Shown in pieces: positions 39,473 through 51,706 of a stretch of 64,000 bases of DNA. Within the stretch, counting starts at the first letter, position 1; each line of letters starts with the position of its first letter. The notes below the pieces were generated by a model. That model was given only the letters and a program-made list of their open reading frames with translations. It was not told the DNA's origin and ran no database searches. The translations under genes were made by a program, and so were the position numbers. Origin of the DNA: Prunella strophiata (lineage: Eukaryota; Chordata; Aves; Passeriformes; Prunellidae); assembly GCA_036583965.1 (NCBI GenBank), contig JAZBQD010000015.1, positions 19,348,310 to 19,412,309 on the forward strand, read 5' to 3'.

Positions 39473-42400
39473 GAAGCGTGCCACATGCCCACAAAAAAAA
39501 TCAATTAACACAGTCTAGAAATTATTCATATAGTTAAAAATTACGGGCTGTCTGAATTTAACTGCTGGATAGATCTTCAAAAGCATAGAGCTTCCTGAAG
39601 AGCACAAGAATATAAAATTAGTGAGATTATAATGGCATCAAGGACTAAGAAAGCAATGTTTGTTTCTATACGGTCACAGAAAGGAAGAAGTCAGAATGGT
39701 ATTAAAACCATCTGAAAACTTCATTACACAACAGAAGAGTAGTTTAATAACATGATTTTATCAAACATCAGAGAAATAAAGTAATTGTCTTAAACTGCTT
39801 CAAAACAGATTTTTAAGTATTTTTGTAGTTTAATTACAATTTAGTAAATTAATATCTTAAATTAGTTTCTTTTATTAGAAAAATAAAAATATTTTGATCG
39901 TTTAAGGCCTTTTTAGACATCCCTGTATCATGTTAAATACCTTTTAATTAAAGTATTTAATAAACCATAGATGTACAATAAAATATAATAAATAAATAAT
40001 AGATGTACAATAAATACAATACTGGTATATATATCTATATTCTGTGAACAAAATATCAATGCATGCAAACAAAGATAACATGCCCAAGGCCTGTGCTCCA
40101 TTCAAAGAAAGATAAAAACTGAGGAAGAAGCATGAAAGAGAAAATTAATTGTCATTTTGGGTCTCTAGGGTAAAATTCATATTATAAATTAATCATGGCC
40201 TGTGCCTCTGACCATAAAATGCTCCATATTATAATTTGGAAAAAATGTCTCTGATCCATATGTCCATTAAGTACAATTCACTTACCTACTAGTGAACAGC
40301 ATTATTATCATTTCCTCAATTCAGGTTCAGTGACATTCACTGAAAATTATCGTGCTGACTTCCCAAACTCACAACAAACTAACAGGAAATTGCTGAGACA
40401 GCAAGATTCTGATTCTGCAGTGAAATGAGCCTCTACAGAGCTCCAAGGAGGTGAATAATTTTCAGTGGAAGAAGATTGGCCATCATTTCACAGGGGCTTA
40501 TATTTCACAGATTAAAGTTGCAGATACATTTGTAATTAATTGTGTTAAATTTTAATGATTTTGGTACTACAAAATGTATATCTTGATGTTCTACAATATA
40601 GACTTGATAGCTTTACCATTTAAATAATGGAAGAGAGGGATTAAATTAACAGTTATGACACTCCTCCTTGATCAGATAGTAGAGCCACAGAACATTCAAA
40701 AACTAAAAATTATCAGCACTCAGCAATGACAAGTCCATCTATAAATGTTTTCCAAAAGTTAATAAGTAATAGAATTATTTATTTTTTAACTCATTCTATC
40801 TGTTTTAACTTATCTAGTCAGATTTAATAATTTTTATCATGTTAAGGTCTCAGCATTGCTGCAGAAAATACAGTCTGGAAAAATGTACAAACTAAAAAGC
40901 TGAAAAGATGACAAAATTTTGATGCTACTCAAAACACTTTGTTTACACATTATAGGTTTTCTTTATTCCCATCCAAAAACAAAAAAAAAAGAATGCTATT
41001 TGAAAGAAAAAAAAAAGTTATATATAGCATTTTGCACATTATATGCAGATTTTTTAGAACATAACTGTACTCAAATTTTGTCCTGAGAGTTTAAATTCTC
41101 ATTACTGTAATTTTTCTTCCTCCAATTTTTTTATGGGCCTCGAGATTTTTAACGGGAAAATAATGAAATTTAGTGAAAAGAGTCATTGATGAATTTCATT
41201 CTAAAAGTAATGAAATTCCCTTTACAAGAAAACTACTCCAAAGTCTGTTTATTTGCATTTATTTTCATTTTGATTGATTTTTTATGGTCTTTACATCTTG
41301 GAAAAAAACATTTTGCACTTCTATATGTTGATTTTCAAACACTGTAACTTCTAAAATCTTTGAGATCTTGTTCTCAACAGAGTTCATCTCCTGTAGATTT
41401 ATTACTTTTCCCTTACTGAGGATGCTCAAAATATAATTTTTTTATATTTCAAACCATATTGTGAATTCACATGGTATTCAAAAACTGTGGAGACCTGCAG
41501 CTGTACAGACCTATGCTGCAGCAAGAGACCTGAAAATGTCTGGGTTTATTGCTATATTACATTTCTTCTCATTTGCACACTTAGCTGTTGCCTGCCCTGC
41601 ACATTGCACTCTCTGTGGACTGCAGATCAGTAATTCAGACAGCTTTGTTTAAAAGCTGCAGAATCTGACTTAGAAAATTAGTGTCAGCCACTTTTCAATC
41701 CTAAGTATTTGGGAAAGTCTTAAAACACTTGGAGTAAAACAAAATCTGTTTCTAAAACAAATTCAGCATCAATATAAAACTAAAATATTGTTCTCCAAAA
41801 CAAAAAATAACCCCTTATTCTTTCTCAACTCAGCAATATCAGCTCACACTGCACAAATGCTCACATTACATGGATATAACTCTAAAAGAGGGAATAAGAA
41901 TGCATCATATCCCCTTTGATTTGTATCTCTCTATTCTGGGCTCATGGAGAGGAACTAATTTTAGATGCATAATCCCATGGTATAAACCTTGTTTAATTTC
42001 TGTATCATTTCTCAGCAAATAGAAATACTAACAATAACTTGCACATCCTAATAACCATGGACACAGCACTCAAAGCACATTCAATTTTGTATGTATTCTC
42101 CAATAAGATTCTTAGTTAATGTGAGACAGAAAAATAGCCTACCAAAAATGGGAATTCCTAAATATTCTCTAGAATTATTTTTAACTTTCTGGTTACAATC
42201 TTTTTCAGAGGCAATATAAAAAGAACTTCAGTTTGGCTGTAACTAATTAATGTTGTCTGGAATTCTGGGGGTATGGCTGATTTTATGGTAAATATTAGAG
42301 AAAATTAAGTAATTTTAAAAACTCACTTTGAAAGTTGAGCACAGTAAGTAAAATAGACCTACTTAATCACCCCACATTTCTCATAAGAAAAAGCTTAAAA

Positions 42401-43539
42401 TATACTCATTGGATCAGGTTATGAAAATCTCAAATATAATTAGCTGAAAGAGCTAGTAAGTCATAATCCTATGTTCTATATTAGTTCCAGTTTCTAAGTA
42501 GATGTCTGTCAAAAAACACAAAGGAGAAAGTATGGGAATGATTCTTTATCACTAGGAAGTTAATGGAATGTATGGATCAGAGGACTGGGAAAGAGAAGGT
42601 GGACAGCTGACTTAGATCAGTCTGTACCACAACACACTGCCCACTCAAAGATACTGAGAGATAAATATATGTAGAAACTAAGCTACTGTCTCCAAGCTGG
42701 TTCCTAAAAACCAGCATATGGGGCTCTGTGGGAAGCTTGCACTTTGCTACTGGCAATCTGTAAATACAACTTCACTCTTCAGGGCTGACAGTCTGCTCTT
42801 CTTCAGGAACACTGCAATCCAGTGATATTAAAAAGAGAATAGAAGTGGTAAGTGTAGGTGGTTCTCTGAAACTACCTTTAGAGAGTAACACCTAAGTATT
42901 GTCTTCAAATAAATATGTTTATCCCTACTTAACAATCATAAAAATAAAAAGGTTTAGATGCTTAATATGTATTTATACAAACAAACAAAAAAAAAAACCC
43001 TTGTAATTCAAAATATCTCTCCTGTCATGTCTCACACTAATAATTTTGGAGGATATTCAATAAAGTCCTTTCATCAGTAATTCTATACATAGAGGCATTG
43101 CAGAAAAGAACAAAAGGTAGGAGGACTGAAATGCTCAGATTTTGCACCCCCAAAACCTGAAATCAGCCTGCTTAATAACAGCCCAGTACAGGTTCTAAGT
43201 GCTTTGAAAAACACTGACAAACATGCTAGACATGCTTTGTTCTAGAGATTTTCTTCACATTGTCATAATGTGCTGCTGGATAACACCTTCTGTTTCATCA
43301 TATACAAGAATGTTATTGAAAGATACAAAAACATCTTCAGACACAAGAAACTGATATATTGACTTCATACTCTTTTGACACCGCAAAAAAAGGTAAAAGT
43401 CCTAGACTTCTATGTGTTATTAATATGGTATAAATATTTTACTTAGTGAAGGCAAACAGTCTCAAGAGGTGCTGTCTGCCCTTCACCAGTCCCTGGTGAT
43501 GACATTTAGATTGGGAAGAGCATTTTTGGAGCCCATCTG

Positions 43540-43660
43540 CTGCAATGCCTGTCTCAGGCCTGGCCAACTTACACTGCATTGTTTACAGCCTTGTTCAGTT
43601 GAGTACTGGACCTCTCAGTAGGATATTGCATGACCTCTTTGGACACCAAGAAGTACCTTT
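43540..43660 (-). repeat. Possible old CR1 fragment
   Basis: TTGTTCAGTTGAGTACTGGA and GACCTCTTTGGACACC loosely resemble the internal 3' part of CR1 read from the opposite strand. Divergence is high and no tail is present. Confidence 0.3.
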
Positions 43661-44968
43661 ATTTTCATTTCAGAGGTGTGACAGCAATAAAAGAAAAATT
43701 GTATTTTCCCATAACTAAATGGATTCTGCTGCCATAGCTGAGCTCTGATCAGATGCTAAATTTCCAATTGTATACTTTATCAGACCCCAGAAAGCAAGGA
43801 TTTTAATTCCAGAATACCTTGTACATTTAAAACTGTCTGTTTAAACTGAAAATTATTTATGATACACAAGGATTCAAGAGATGAGTATATTCCTAGGCCA
43901 CTAGAGAAAATCCTCCTTTATCGGGTCCCTATCTCTGTGCAAAAAAAAAAATAGGATAATTTAGTATAGGAACATGTGAGTTCTCCAGCAGTAATAGTGA
44001 ACATCTGAAATTGCTTATTTGATTGAAGATTTTAGAAACTGAGGCTGAAAAACTAGTGCTCTGGGAACTATCAGGTTAAACCATCATCACTGAAAAGTAG
44101 AATTTCTATAACAAATCTTAGTATTTCACCAAAGCAGAAGTTTTGCTAACTCCTTTCCTCTATATTTACAGACAAGTATGTACAATTGTTCAGTTGAATG
44201 CATTATGAGCATTAGTATTTATTAGTTATTTTTTACTACTTATTAGTACATAGTAGCAGTTACTATATAAAAAAACCCTGAGTGTCTTTCAAATTTTGAG
44301 TCAATATCATCCAACAGATCTTTACTCAAATATCACTAAAATATGTTAAAAAATAAATAAGAAATTCAAAATTAATGGCAGCTATTTATTGCACTGACAG
44401 AAATTCTGATAGACAAACATGCAGTTTGTTTGCAGGACTGAATACTTCCTGAATCCAGAATTTCCCTAGCTTTACATACAAAGTGTCCAACTGGTCTGTA
44501 AAAATATTTATAGATGGAAACTTCTTAAAATGTGTTAAAAGATGGCATAGACCATATAAGAAGTATAATTTAAAAACTTCCGTTAAATAACAGTCATGGC
44601 ATATGAGAAGACTGAAGAAAATTGAATTGCAATAGAACTCCTTAACTTTTAACTATCACTTCTTTCATCCTTTTGGGGACAAGTATAATCTTACAACTTC
44701 AAGGCTGTGCAGTGTGTCTATCTCAGAGTATTATGATATGGAGCATTTTAATCCTTCTCACCATCAAGTGCACAGAAGCAAAACAGATCAATTGCTTGAA
44801 ATATTTGTACAGAATGGGTTATGTAATAGAGACTCTACATAGAACATATGAAATATCCAAGCTTGTTTTCATGACTAAACACATAAATTTCTGTGAGTTT
44901 GTGTGAAACATGCACACACACTCATATACAATGACTCAAAGAAATTCCAAGTAAACCTTAAAAATTGG

Positions 44969-45100
44969 ATTTGGGTTGTTGTTGTGTTGTTAGGGGTTTT
45001 TCTGTTTGTTTTGAGGTTTTGGGAGTTTTTTTTGTGGTGGTGGTGGGTGTTTTGGGAGTTTTATTAATTTGGTTGGTTCATTTGGTTTGTTGGGTTTTTT
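44969..45100. repeat. G/T-rich strand-asymmetric low-complexity tract
   Basis: The plus strand is almost entirely G and T over about 130 bases (for example TTGTTGTTGTGTTGTTAGGG and GTGGTGGTGGTGGGTGTTTT), with several GGG/GG clusters. In the RIMS2 transcript the tract is C/A-rich. It lies about 700 bases downstream of the donor of the last C2A exon. Confidence 0.85.
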
Positions 45101-45799
45101 AAAATAACTGCCAACTGGTATTTATAAAGTTTATTCAGTGAAGAAGAGCTTTAAATCACTGTCAGTATTGAGCAGTTAAACTGGAGAAACCATGAAGTTT
45201 TGAAGAAGTAGATTTTTCCTCTTTACTGTCTTATTCTTATGTATCTATTGTTATTACCATATTTTACATACTCTAGTTTCAAAATATCTACTGATAACTA
45301 CTATGGAACAAGTATAAGAAACCCTCCAAAGTAGAATTTTTAAAGAAATTCCATTTGTGAATCTAAGTGCATAAAATAATATCAAAGCAAGGCAACAGGC
45401 CATGGTATTAATTTATCTACGTACGATGTTATATACAGATTACTTTAAGAAGTAAAGAGAGAGGTCCTTCAAATCTACTTTTGCTTAAACAATGAAATTA
45501 TGAACATAATACAAAAGAAAGAGCTTCATGATAAAAAAAGCACATTGCAAAAACCAATATAATTTACTCGAGCTGAGGATCTGAACTGAGTTTTCTTATA
45601 AGAAAAAAATGGTGTAATGCACAGAGGTTGATACCATTTGTAGCATGTCAGACTCTCATCAGTAACCACTAATGATCTAATTCATAACAGAATTAACATA
45701 AAAATTCTGTCAGCTTTCCATTTGCAAGAATTTAATAGCTTTTATTATTCATTAATTCAAATGAGCTATACACAGTGTGAAAAACTGATGATAACCTAC

Positions 45800-45953
45800 T
45801 TTGTAACCTCCGTGTGGGACTCTCGCCATGGAGCTGTCTGCGTGGCAAATATGGTGAGGGATGGGGAAGTGGCAATGAAGAGACATCATGTGTTTGAAGT
45901 TTGTACCAGTGAGGTTCATCATCTAGTAATGCTGTCTCTAACTCAATAAGAAT
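45800..45953 (-). CDS. RIMS2: RIMS2 exon, end of C2A and start of the C2A-C2B linker (154 nt)
   Basis: Seen: acceptor TCTTTTTTAG, donor GTAGGT; 51 codons plus one nucleotide (phase 0 to phase 1). The peptide begins ILIELETALLDDEPHWYKLQ, the last strands of C2A, and continues THDVSSLPLPHPSPYLPRRQ and LHGESPTRRLQ. Known: the HWYKLQ motif closes RIM C2A; the Pro-rich, basic tail starts the long disordered linker to C2B. SSLPLPHPSPY and RRQLHGESPTRR match RIMS2, while RIMS1 has SPFMPRRHIHGESSSKK-type wording. The intron to the preceding exon is only 548 bp, the shortest in the window, whereas the downstream intron is 14.7 kb. Residues RRLQ plus the next exon's RSKRIS create a dense basic stretch with serines that could serve basophilic kinases; this last point is inference. 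Confidence 0.98.
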
Positions 45954-46501
45954 CTAAAAAAGAAAGAATGGTTAAAAGCAGGAAAGCATTGCATGACAAA
46001 AATTTTAAAATATATATACTTATAAATTTTATTCTATTTTTCTCTTACTGCTAAGGACTTTGTCTGAAGTTATATGAAAACCTTGCTTTAATTGACAGAA
46101 TCTCCTGTGCCTTTTAGTACACTAAATATATCAAAAAAATCTTTCACAAAACCCTTATTACCTTATGAGAGCCTTTACAGTTTCAAATAAGTTAATGAGC
46201 AACGTTCCAAAGTTTTAGTAAAATACGATTATAGATAATATGGATTTTAATGAACTATTAGAAAGTGAGAAATCACATTCATGCTGTTACTAAAACACAA
46301 AAAACACAGAAAGAATCTCATATCAAGATTAGGTGATATGTGAGAGATCACTATTCGTTTACTACTAAGTGAAAGAAAAAATAAAGCAATAAAACCAGAT
46401 TTGTTTTGCACTTTAGTTAGCAATTTTTTTCAAATACTGTGTCTATACATGAGTATGAGAGAGCAACTGTATTTCTATAGCAACTACCAATACTTGTATA
46501 C
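45954..46501 (-). other. RIMS2: RIMS2 intron, 548 bp
   Basis: The shortest complete intron in the window, phase 0, between the second and third C2A exons. The donor is GTATAC and the acceptor TTTTTTAG. It is AT-rich and free of recognisable repeats. Confidence 0.93.
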
Positions 46502-46673
46502 CTCTCCTAAAAATTCACTTTCTTCCTCTCGAACTCGTGCTTGGTCCCAAAGAGTGATTTCTAACATTCGTTCTCTAAACTCTCTCCGATGAACTGGAGA
46601 ATAAATAAATGTCTGATTCCACTTAGGTTCCAATGTTTTCTTTACTGTTTTTGTTCTTCTTTTATTTTTATCA
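46502..46673 (-). CDS. RIMS2: RIMS2 exon, C2A domain core (172 nt)
   Basis: Seen: acceptor TTTTTTTCAG, donor GTATAC; one nucleotide completes a Ser codon, then 57 codons follow. The peptide starts DKNKRRTKTVKKTLEPKWNQ, passes FIYSPVHRREFRERMLEITL and ends WDQARVREEESEFLGE. Known: it covers the polybasic strand 4 (KNKRRTKTVKK), the conserved LEPKWNQTF motif, and the strand 6 to loop 3 region of C2A. In calcium-binding C2 domains loop 3 has several aspartates; here only the Asp of WDQ remains and the rest of the loop is Ala, Arg, Val and Glu, so no calcium site is expected. The basic strand is a plausible surface for acidic lipids or partner proteins. The conservation across the exon leaves little doubt about its identity. 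Confidence 0.98.
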
Positions 46674-49375
46674 CTGAAAAAAACAGTTAAATATTAAATA
46701 GTGTTCAAAACACCATTAAATTGCATTAAGTATATAATGGAAAACAGGAAATCTTAAATCAGCAGTTCAGTTTGTAGGATCATGGGTACTATAATCTACA
46801 TCACAAATTTTCCTTTATTATAAGGGTCAGTGCATATACTGAGGATAATTCATAAGTTCGTATTAAAAATTAAGGTTAAGTGATTTCACGTTTATGAGCA
46901 AACTCCAATTTTAAGATGCTTCCCAAAACCCACATATGTTTTAATATGATTTTGGGTGTATTCTCTTTTATTTTGGAAACAGCATTTTATAAAGCAAAAT
47001 GTACTTCCATAAATGGGATTTCCACAAGGCACAATCTGACAGTAGAACATCTCTACAGACAACACTGGGCATAGCAAACACCTGCATTTCAAAAACTGAG
47101 CCAGCTGGTTCACTCAAGTTCCAGTCCTACAGTGGATCCCTCCAACTGCAGAGCAGGAAGGAGCAGCTGGCCCACATGAAGGAATGGTCAGGGAGCTGGG
47201 GGCAGTGCAAGGGCTTTCCTGGCTAAGGGCTCCTTCTCCACCTGGGGAAACCAGAAGCCCCAAAAACGAGTTACATGTTCTTTTCCAGCAACACTGGAAC
47301 AAACAGTGTTCTCAAAACAGCTTCCCAAATCCTCTGGTCACTCCAATGAATCACCCAGGCTGAAGGTGCACCTCCACTACGAGGTGAGGTCTCCAGGCAA
47401 AGCTGCCTGGGCAGCCTTGGCTCTGGCTCCAGGTTGTTGCTGAAAGCTGTGTCTTTTGCAGAAGATTTCTGCTTGAAATAATTAATATTTTCTGATTAAA
47501 ACAATTTTTGCTGGAAAACACCCACACTCCTCCTACTGAGAATACTGACAAGAGTCCTCATAACAATGCTTATTTTAAATCTGCTGATTGCTGCATAATG
47601 CAGCTGCCATTCTAATTTATAAGGATTTTTTAATAGGCAATGCAGATGCAGTCCAGTCATTAATACTTGCAAGCGTAATAAAGTCATTGTATTTCTGAAC
47701 TGTTACTTGGAAGTTGGATTTAAAAAATTACCTAAGTAATAATATTTTTAGACTGTTAAAAAAACCCATAAATTATTTCTAGCATACTAAAGGTTTGTTT
47801 ACCCTTGTGAACTAAGTTACATTGTACAATATTTTTCAATTAAATTTCTTAATTCAAAAAGAATTCAGCATCTTCATCTAATTAAATGCTTGACTTACTT
47901 AAGTGTATTTTACCTCCAGCATGTTTCTTTCTACTACACAAGAAATATACTGTTGCTTACTTAGCTTTTAAATCTAAGGAAAGAAAAATTAATTTCCACA
48001 TGAGAAAAAACCCCACAATTCTGTAAGACAAATTGCTGTTCATAAACACATAAAACAAGTAAAGTTCTGAATACTTCTCATAAATGGGAAAAAATATAGA
48101 TTAATAAAATTTAATCTCAATATATATTTTTAGTTATCACATTTATATTGTAAAACATTATGAACACACTTTTGTAAGCCTATTAATTACTCATTACTAT
48201 TGAAAAAGCAGGTAAGATAATTGAAGCAGACCTGATTCTCAGTTTAGCACAGATTCAGCAGCTGCAAACACACTACAGCAGTTTGAATAAACCAGGGGTC
48301 TAAACCAACTGTTCAAATACTGGTGAGCCTGAGATCTATCCAAAACCTTTTAATCATCAATGACACAGCAAATCAGGTAGTCACAGAAAAATTGCTTGTC
48401 AACATATGGTATACAATGAAAGTGGAAAAGCAACGTCTTCCAAAATACTAAATAGCTTTAATTCCTGCTGAAGCCAAATGATAATGGAGATAGCTAGCAT
48501 CTTCCCAGTTTAGCTATTGGGAAAAGCAAAGGAAGTAAAAATACAAGTTACATTCTATTCTACAGATTCAGCAATCCACTGATCTATTATTCTGAGTGAC
48601 ATTAAAGCTTTGAATTATATGGCTTGGTACATTATAAAATAAAGGTAAACATGTTCTCCTACTGACAAAATCTGAGGAAACATCAATTAAAAAAAATAAA
48701 CTGGAAAAACACACTATTTCTTCTGCTGTTCTTCCCAACACCTAAATTGAAACACAGAAAACCATGGACTAAGAAGTGAAGGAGCTTTTCAGGAATAGGG
48801 GTCCTACCACAGTTTAATTTTCCTAAGTGCATATATGATACCATCCAGATTAACATGAGTCCTGTGCTTTAGGGAAAGTTTTCAAAGTGCAAATGGGAAC
48901 TCTCAGCTGAGTCCCTTCAGCCTTAAATCACTTATACTGTGAAAAAAAAATCTGTGGGATTCAGATGCCAAACCAGTTACTGCTTTATTGTATAAAGGTG
49001 GGGCAAACCAAACTGCTGGACTCATCAGTCCAGAAATTTTTGAACCTGACTGTGTAGCATCTTCTTGCTCTAGAAAAGAATAACTGGCATAGGAAATAAA
49101 GGCATTATAACACACTAATAACATTCTTTTCAAATAACAGATCCCCATGCAAAGACATATGTTTACCTTTCCTTTTCTAGTCAATATTTTATAATATAAC
49201 CAGGGAAAGCAAGTTTGCGCTTAGTGTTCAAAGACACCTTGCTGTTACACACCATGTTCAAGACAAAAGCTCAACACTGTAAGCTTTTTTCCATGTAAAT
49301 ATAGCTGATAAACTCAGCTGTGCATGTCACCTGAGTATCAGACTCAAATATTCCTTGTCTTTACGTTCACCCTAC
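46674..49375 (-). other. RIMS2: RIMS2 intron, about 2.7 kb
   Basis: A phase-2 intron inside C2A. A block at about 47030-47460 is much richer in G and C than its surroundings and has only short, mutually overlapping open frames on both strands. It looks like an old transposon remnant, though I cannot name the family. The rest is AT-rich with no feature seen. Confidence 0.88.
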
Positions 49376-49506
49376 CTTCTGTCTGGAAGAAAGTAAATTT
49401 TTACATAAGGATTCCTTGGCCTCCCATCTTCCCTTGAAGGAAGATCCTTTGCTCCCAGTATGGTCACTATTAACTGATGACCAACCTTGTCATACCACAG
49501 TTTTAT
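49376..49506 (-). CDS. RIMS2: RIMS2 exon, C2A domain N-terminal half (131 nt)
   Basis: Seen: acceptor TTCCTACAG, donor GTAGGG; 43 full codons from IKLWYDKVGHQL to NPYVKIYFLPDR, phase 0 to phase 2. Known: this is the first half of the RIM C2A beta sandwich, including strands 1 to 3 and the first top loop. In calcium-binding C2 domains such as synaptotagmin 1 C2A, two loop-1 aspartates coordinate calcium. Here the LPSREDG segment keeps an Asp, but the position before PYVK is Asn (RPRNPYVK) where synaptotagmin has Asp. That fits the known inability of RIM C2A to bind calcium. ILGAKDLPSRED distinguishes RIMS2 from RIMS1, which has VLQATDLPPRVD at this site. The 12.7-kb intron before this exon and the 2.7-kb intron after it place the C2A exons in a loose cluster. 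Confidence 0.98.
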
Positions 49507-51661
49507 CTGTAGGAAGAAAATATTAATTAGTGAACTCATTTCTACAATGGAGTTGCATATTAATACTTAAAAATAATTTTGCTCATGAGCTTCTATTTAT
49601 ATTGGTTACTTAAACAGAAAATATTATATTTTACTTTTCATTTAAACAAAGAATAAAAATAAGTTATCATTGTAATAGCTTCAATATATACCAGGATTTG
49701 CTCTTTTTTAAAAACCCTGTAATATAAGTACCTTACTTCACACTAATTGTTTTTCACATGGTGCTTCTGGTAAGGATTATTCTCCCTTGTATTGTATTAC
49801 TTGCATTACTAATGTATGGTATTCATATATATACATTTCTGAGGAGTTTATGCACAATCAATTAATAATTTTTCATCTGCTGTTGTGCTAAAGAGACTAT
49901 GGGATAAACCCATAAATATTTCATATCACTTAATATTTTTCAACACATATACACTTATTATGAAATCATATAAGTCTTCCATAAATACTGAGAGGAAGGC
50001 TCAGAAGTCCAACCCTCTTCATAGTCCAACTCAGTAACAAGGTAAAAACCACTATTATTATTCATTTGTAGAAATTGTTATTAACCAGTCTAAGGCTTGA
50101 TTTGCTATCCTTTTTCACTACAGTCTTTACAAGCTGCTATTTAGCTATTTCAGTTTGAATTCTATGACTGCAAGTACATCAGCCAAGAAAGGGATATACC
50201 TATTTCAGAGCAGTCATTGCAGAAGGGGGAAATGGTGCAGTTAGGGCAAAACAAAGCCTTCCAAATAGCCAGGGAAGCACTACATGATGGACACTGCAGT
50301 GTCACTAGCTACAGCTTACTGAGGAGGCTCTCTTCATAAGGACTTTGCCTGAGACAGGACAAACTAGGACATTTAAAGAAAACAGTGACCCTGCCTGAAC
50401 TCAAGGGAATCAGAGAGGATAATGCCCAGCTGCACACCTAACCAGGCAATACACCTTTAGGCATGAATATACCCTAGCTGAGGTAGACAAAAAGAGGGGA
50501 AGGTGCACTTTCTGTGGAAACCAGCTCACATAATTTCAGAGACAGGGTTTTCATCTATCATGCTCTCATAGCTCCTCATCTTCAACATTTCAGTCTCCTA
50601 AAGAAAGGTCTTGATGTAATTCTCAAGACTTTTAACCCATAAAGAGGAGGCTGATTTAGCTCTCTGCCATTCCTAATACTTCACTAAGTGAGATTACACT
50701 AAGACACGCCAACTCAATTATTGGTGGCAGTGTACTTCTTCCTTCACTGCTTCAGATCTTGCAATTCCTGTAGCCACCAACCATTTGACAGACTTGGCTA
50801 GTCCCACATCTTAAGGGGAATAGCACTGAAGGCAATCTTCTTCATTTGCTTTTTGTGGAAAATTATACTTGCTAAGGAGAATGAAATGTATTTGTGATAC
50901 AGATACTATCACAAATTGTTACTGATGAATGTGAAATCATCTAGATATAGGCACCAAAAATACAACCAGAATTATGTGTTCATGCACAAGCTAAATATAT
51001 TTGTTTCAGACTGAATTTTTACATGAAAACTTCAGTCAAAATATTTAGAGAATTACTTAAGCAGAAACTGAAATCATCTGACACCACTTCAATGAGATGC
51101 TTTAACAACTATAGTTTAGAACAAGAGCTCAAAATTAGCATTGAAAAAAAATTGGAAAAACTTGAACTTAAAGGGCATGTTTTCCCTGTAATGCTCTTTA
51201 ATTTGCCTTGTTACAGGAAAATCCAGGAGTCAGAATTAAGACCAGAAAGCTCTCTCTCTTTCCTGTATTCACACTGCTAGCACTCCAATACACAGCACAG
51301 GTACTTGTAACCCAAGCAGTCATTTGACTAGGATGCAAGGAGAAGAAAGGAAGAAATTGTGAGAGGATGGTCAAAGAAGCCCATAGAGGGGAGAATGGGA
51401 TTGCATTCTGGTGGGATTAGAAGAAGGAAAGAAGGGACAAATAAAAAACTGCTTTATAATTACTGTGAAAGTAAAATAGACAGGATACTTCTTGGTGAAA
51501 CATGGGAAGGATGGAACCACTAATGTCAGGGACCAGAGATTAACAGAGGGGCAAAAATAGAATGAATGAGAGAAATGCTATGAAGTGACAAAATGACTAA
51601 CCACGCTAACCAGCACAAAATGTGTTGAAAGAGAGACTGGGATGAACAAAAACCTAGCAGA

Positions 51662-51666
<5 letters not shown>

Positions 51667-51704
<38 letters not shown>
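51667..51704. repeat. (AC)19 microsatellite
   Basis: A perfect run of AC dinucleotides, 38 bases, in the intron before the C2A exons. In the RIMS2 transcript it reads as a GU-rich tract. Long perfect runs of this type are usually length-polymorphic. Confidence 0.98.

Positions 51705-51706
<2 letters not shown>

Larger units (their letters stand above)
31086..45799 (-). other. RIMS2: RIMS2 intron, about 14.7 kb
   Basis: The largest complete intron here, phase 1. It contains a CR1 3' end near 36.0 kb, a possible diverged CR1 near 43.6 kb, a G/T-rich block at 44969-45100 and a compact stem-loop cluster near 39.45 kb. Two moderately GC-rich patches (about 33.17-33.60 kb and 36.57-36.76 kb) are probably transposon remnants of unknown family. 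I found no convincing extra RIMS2 exon. Confidence 0.88.

Noticed and set aside
45722..45949. Plus-strand open frame of 75 codons
   Set aside because: It is antisense to the C2A-ending RIMS2 exon at 45800-45953, whose minus frame matches the family.
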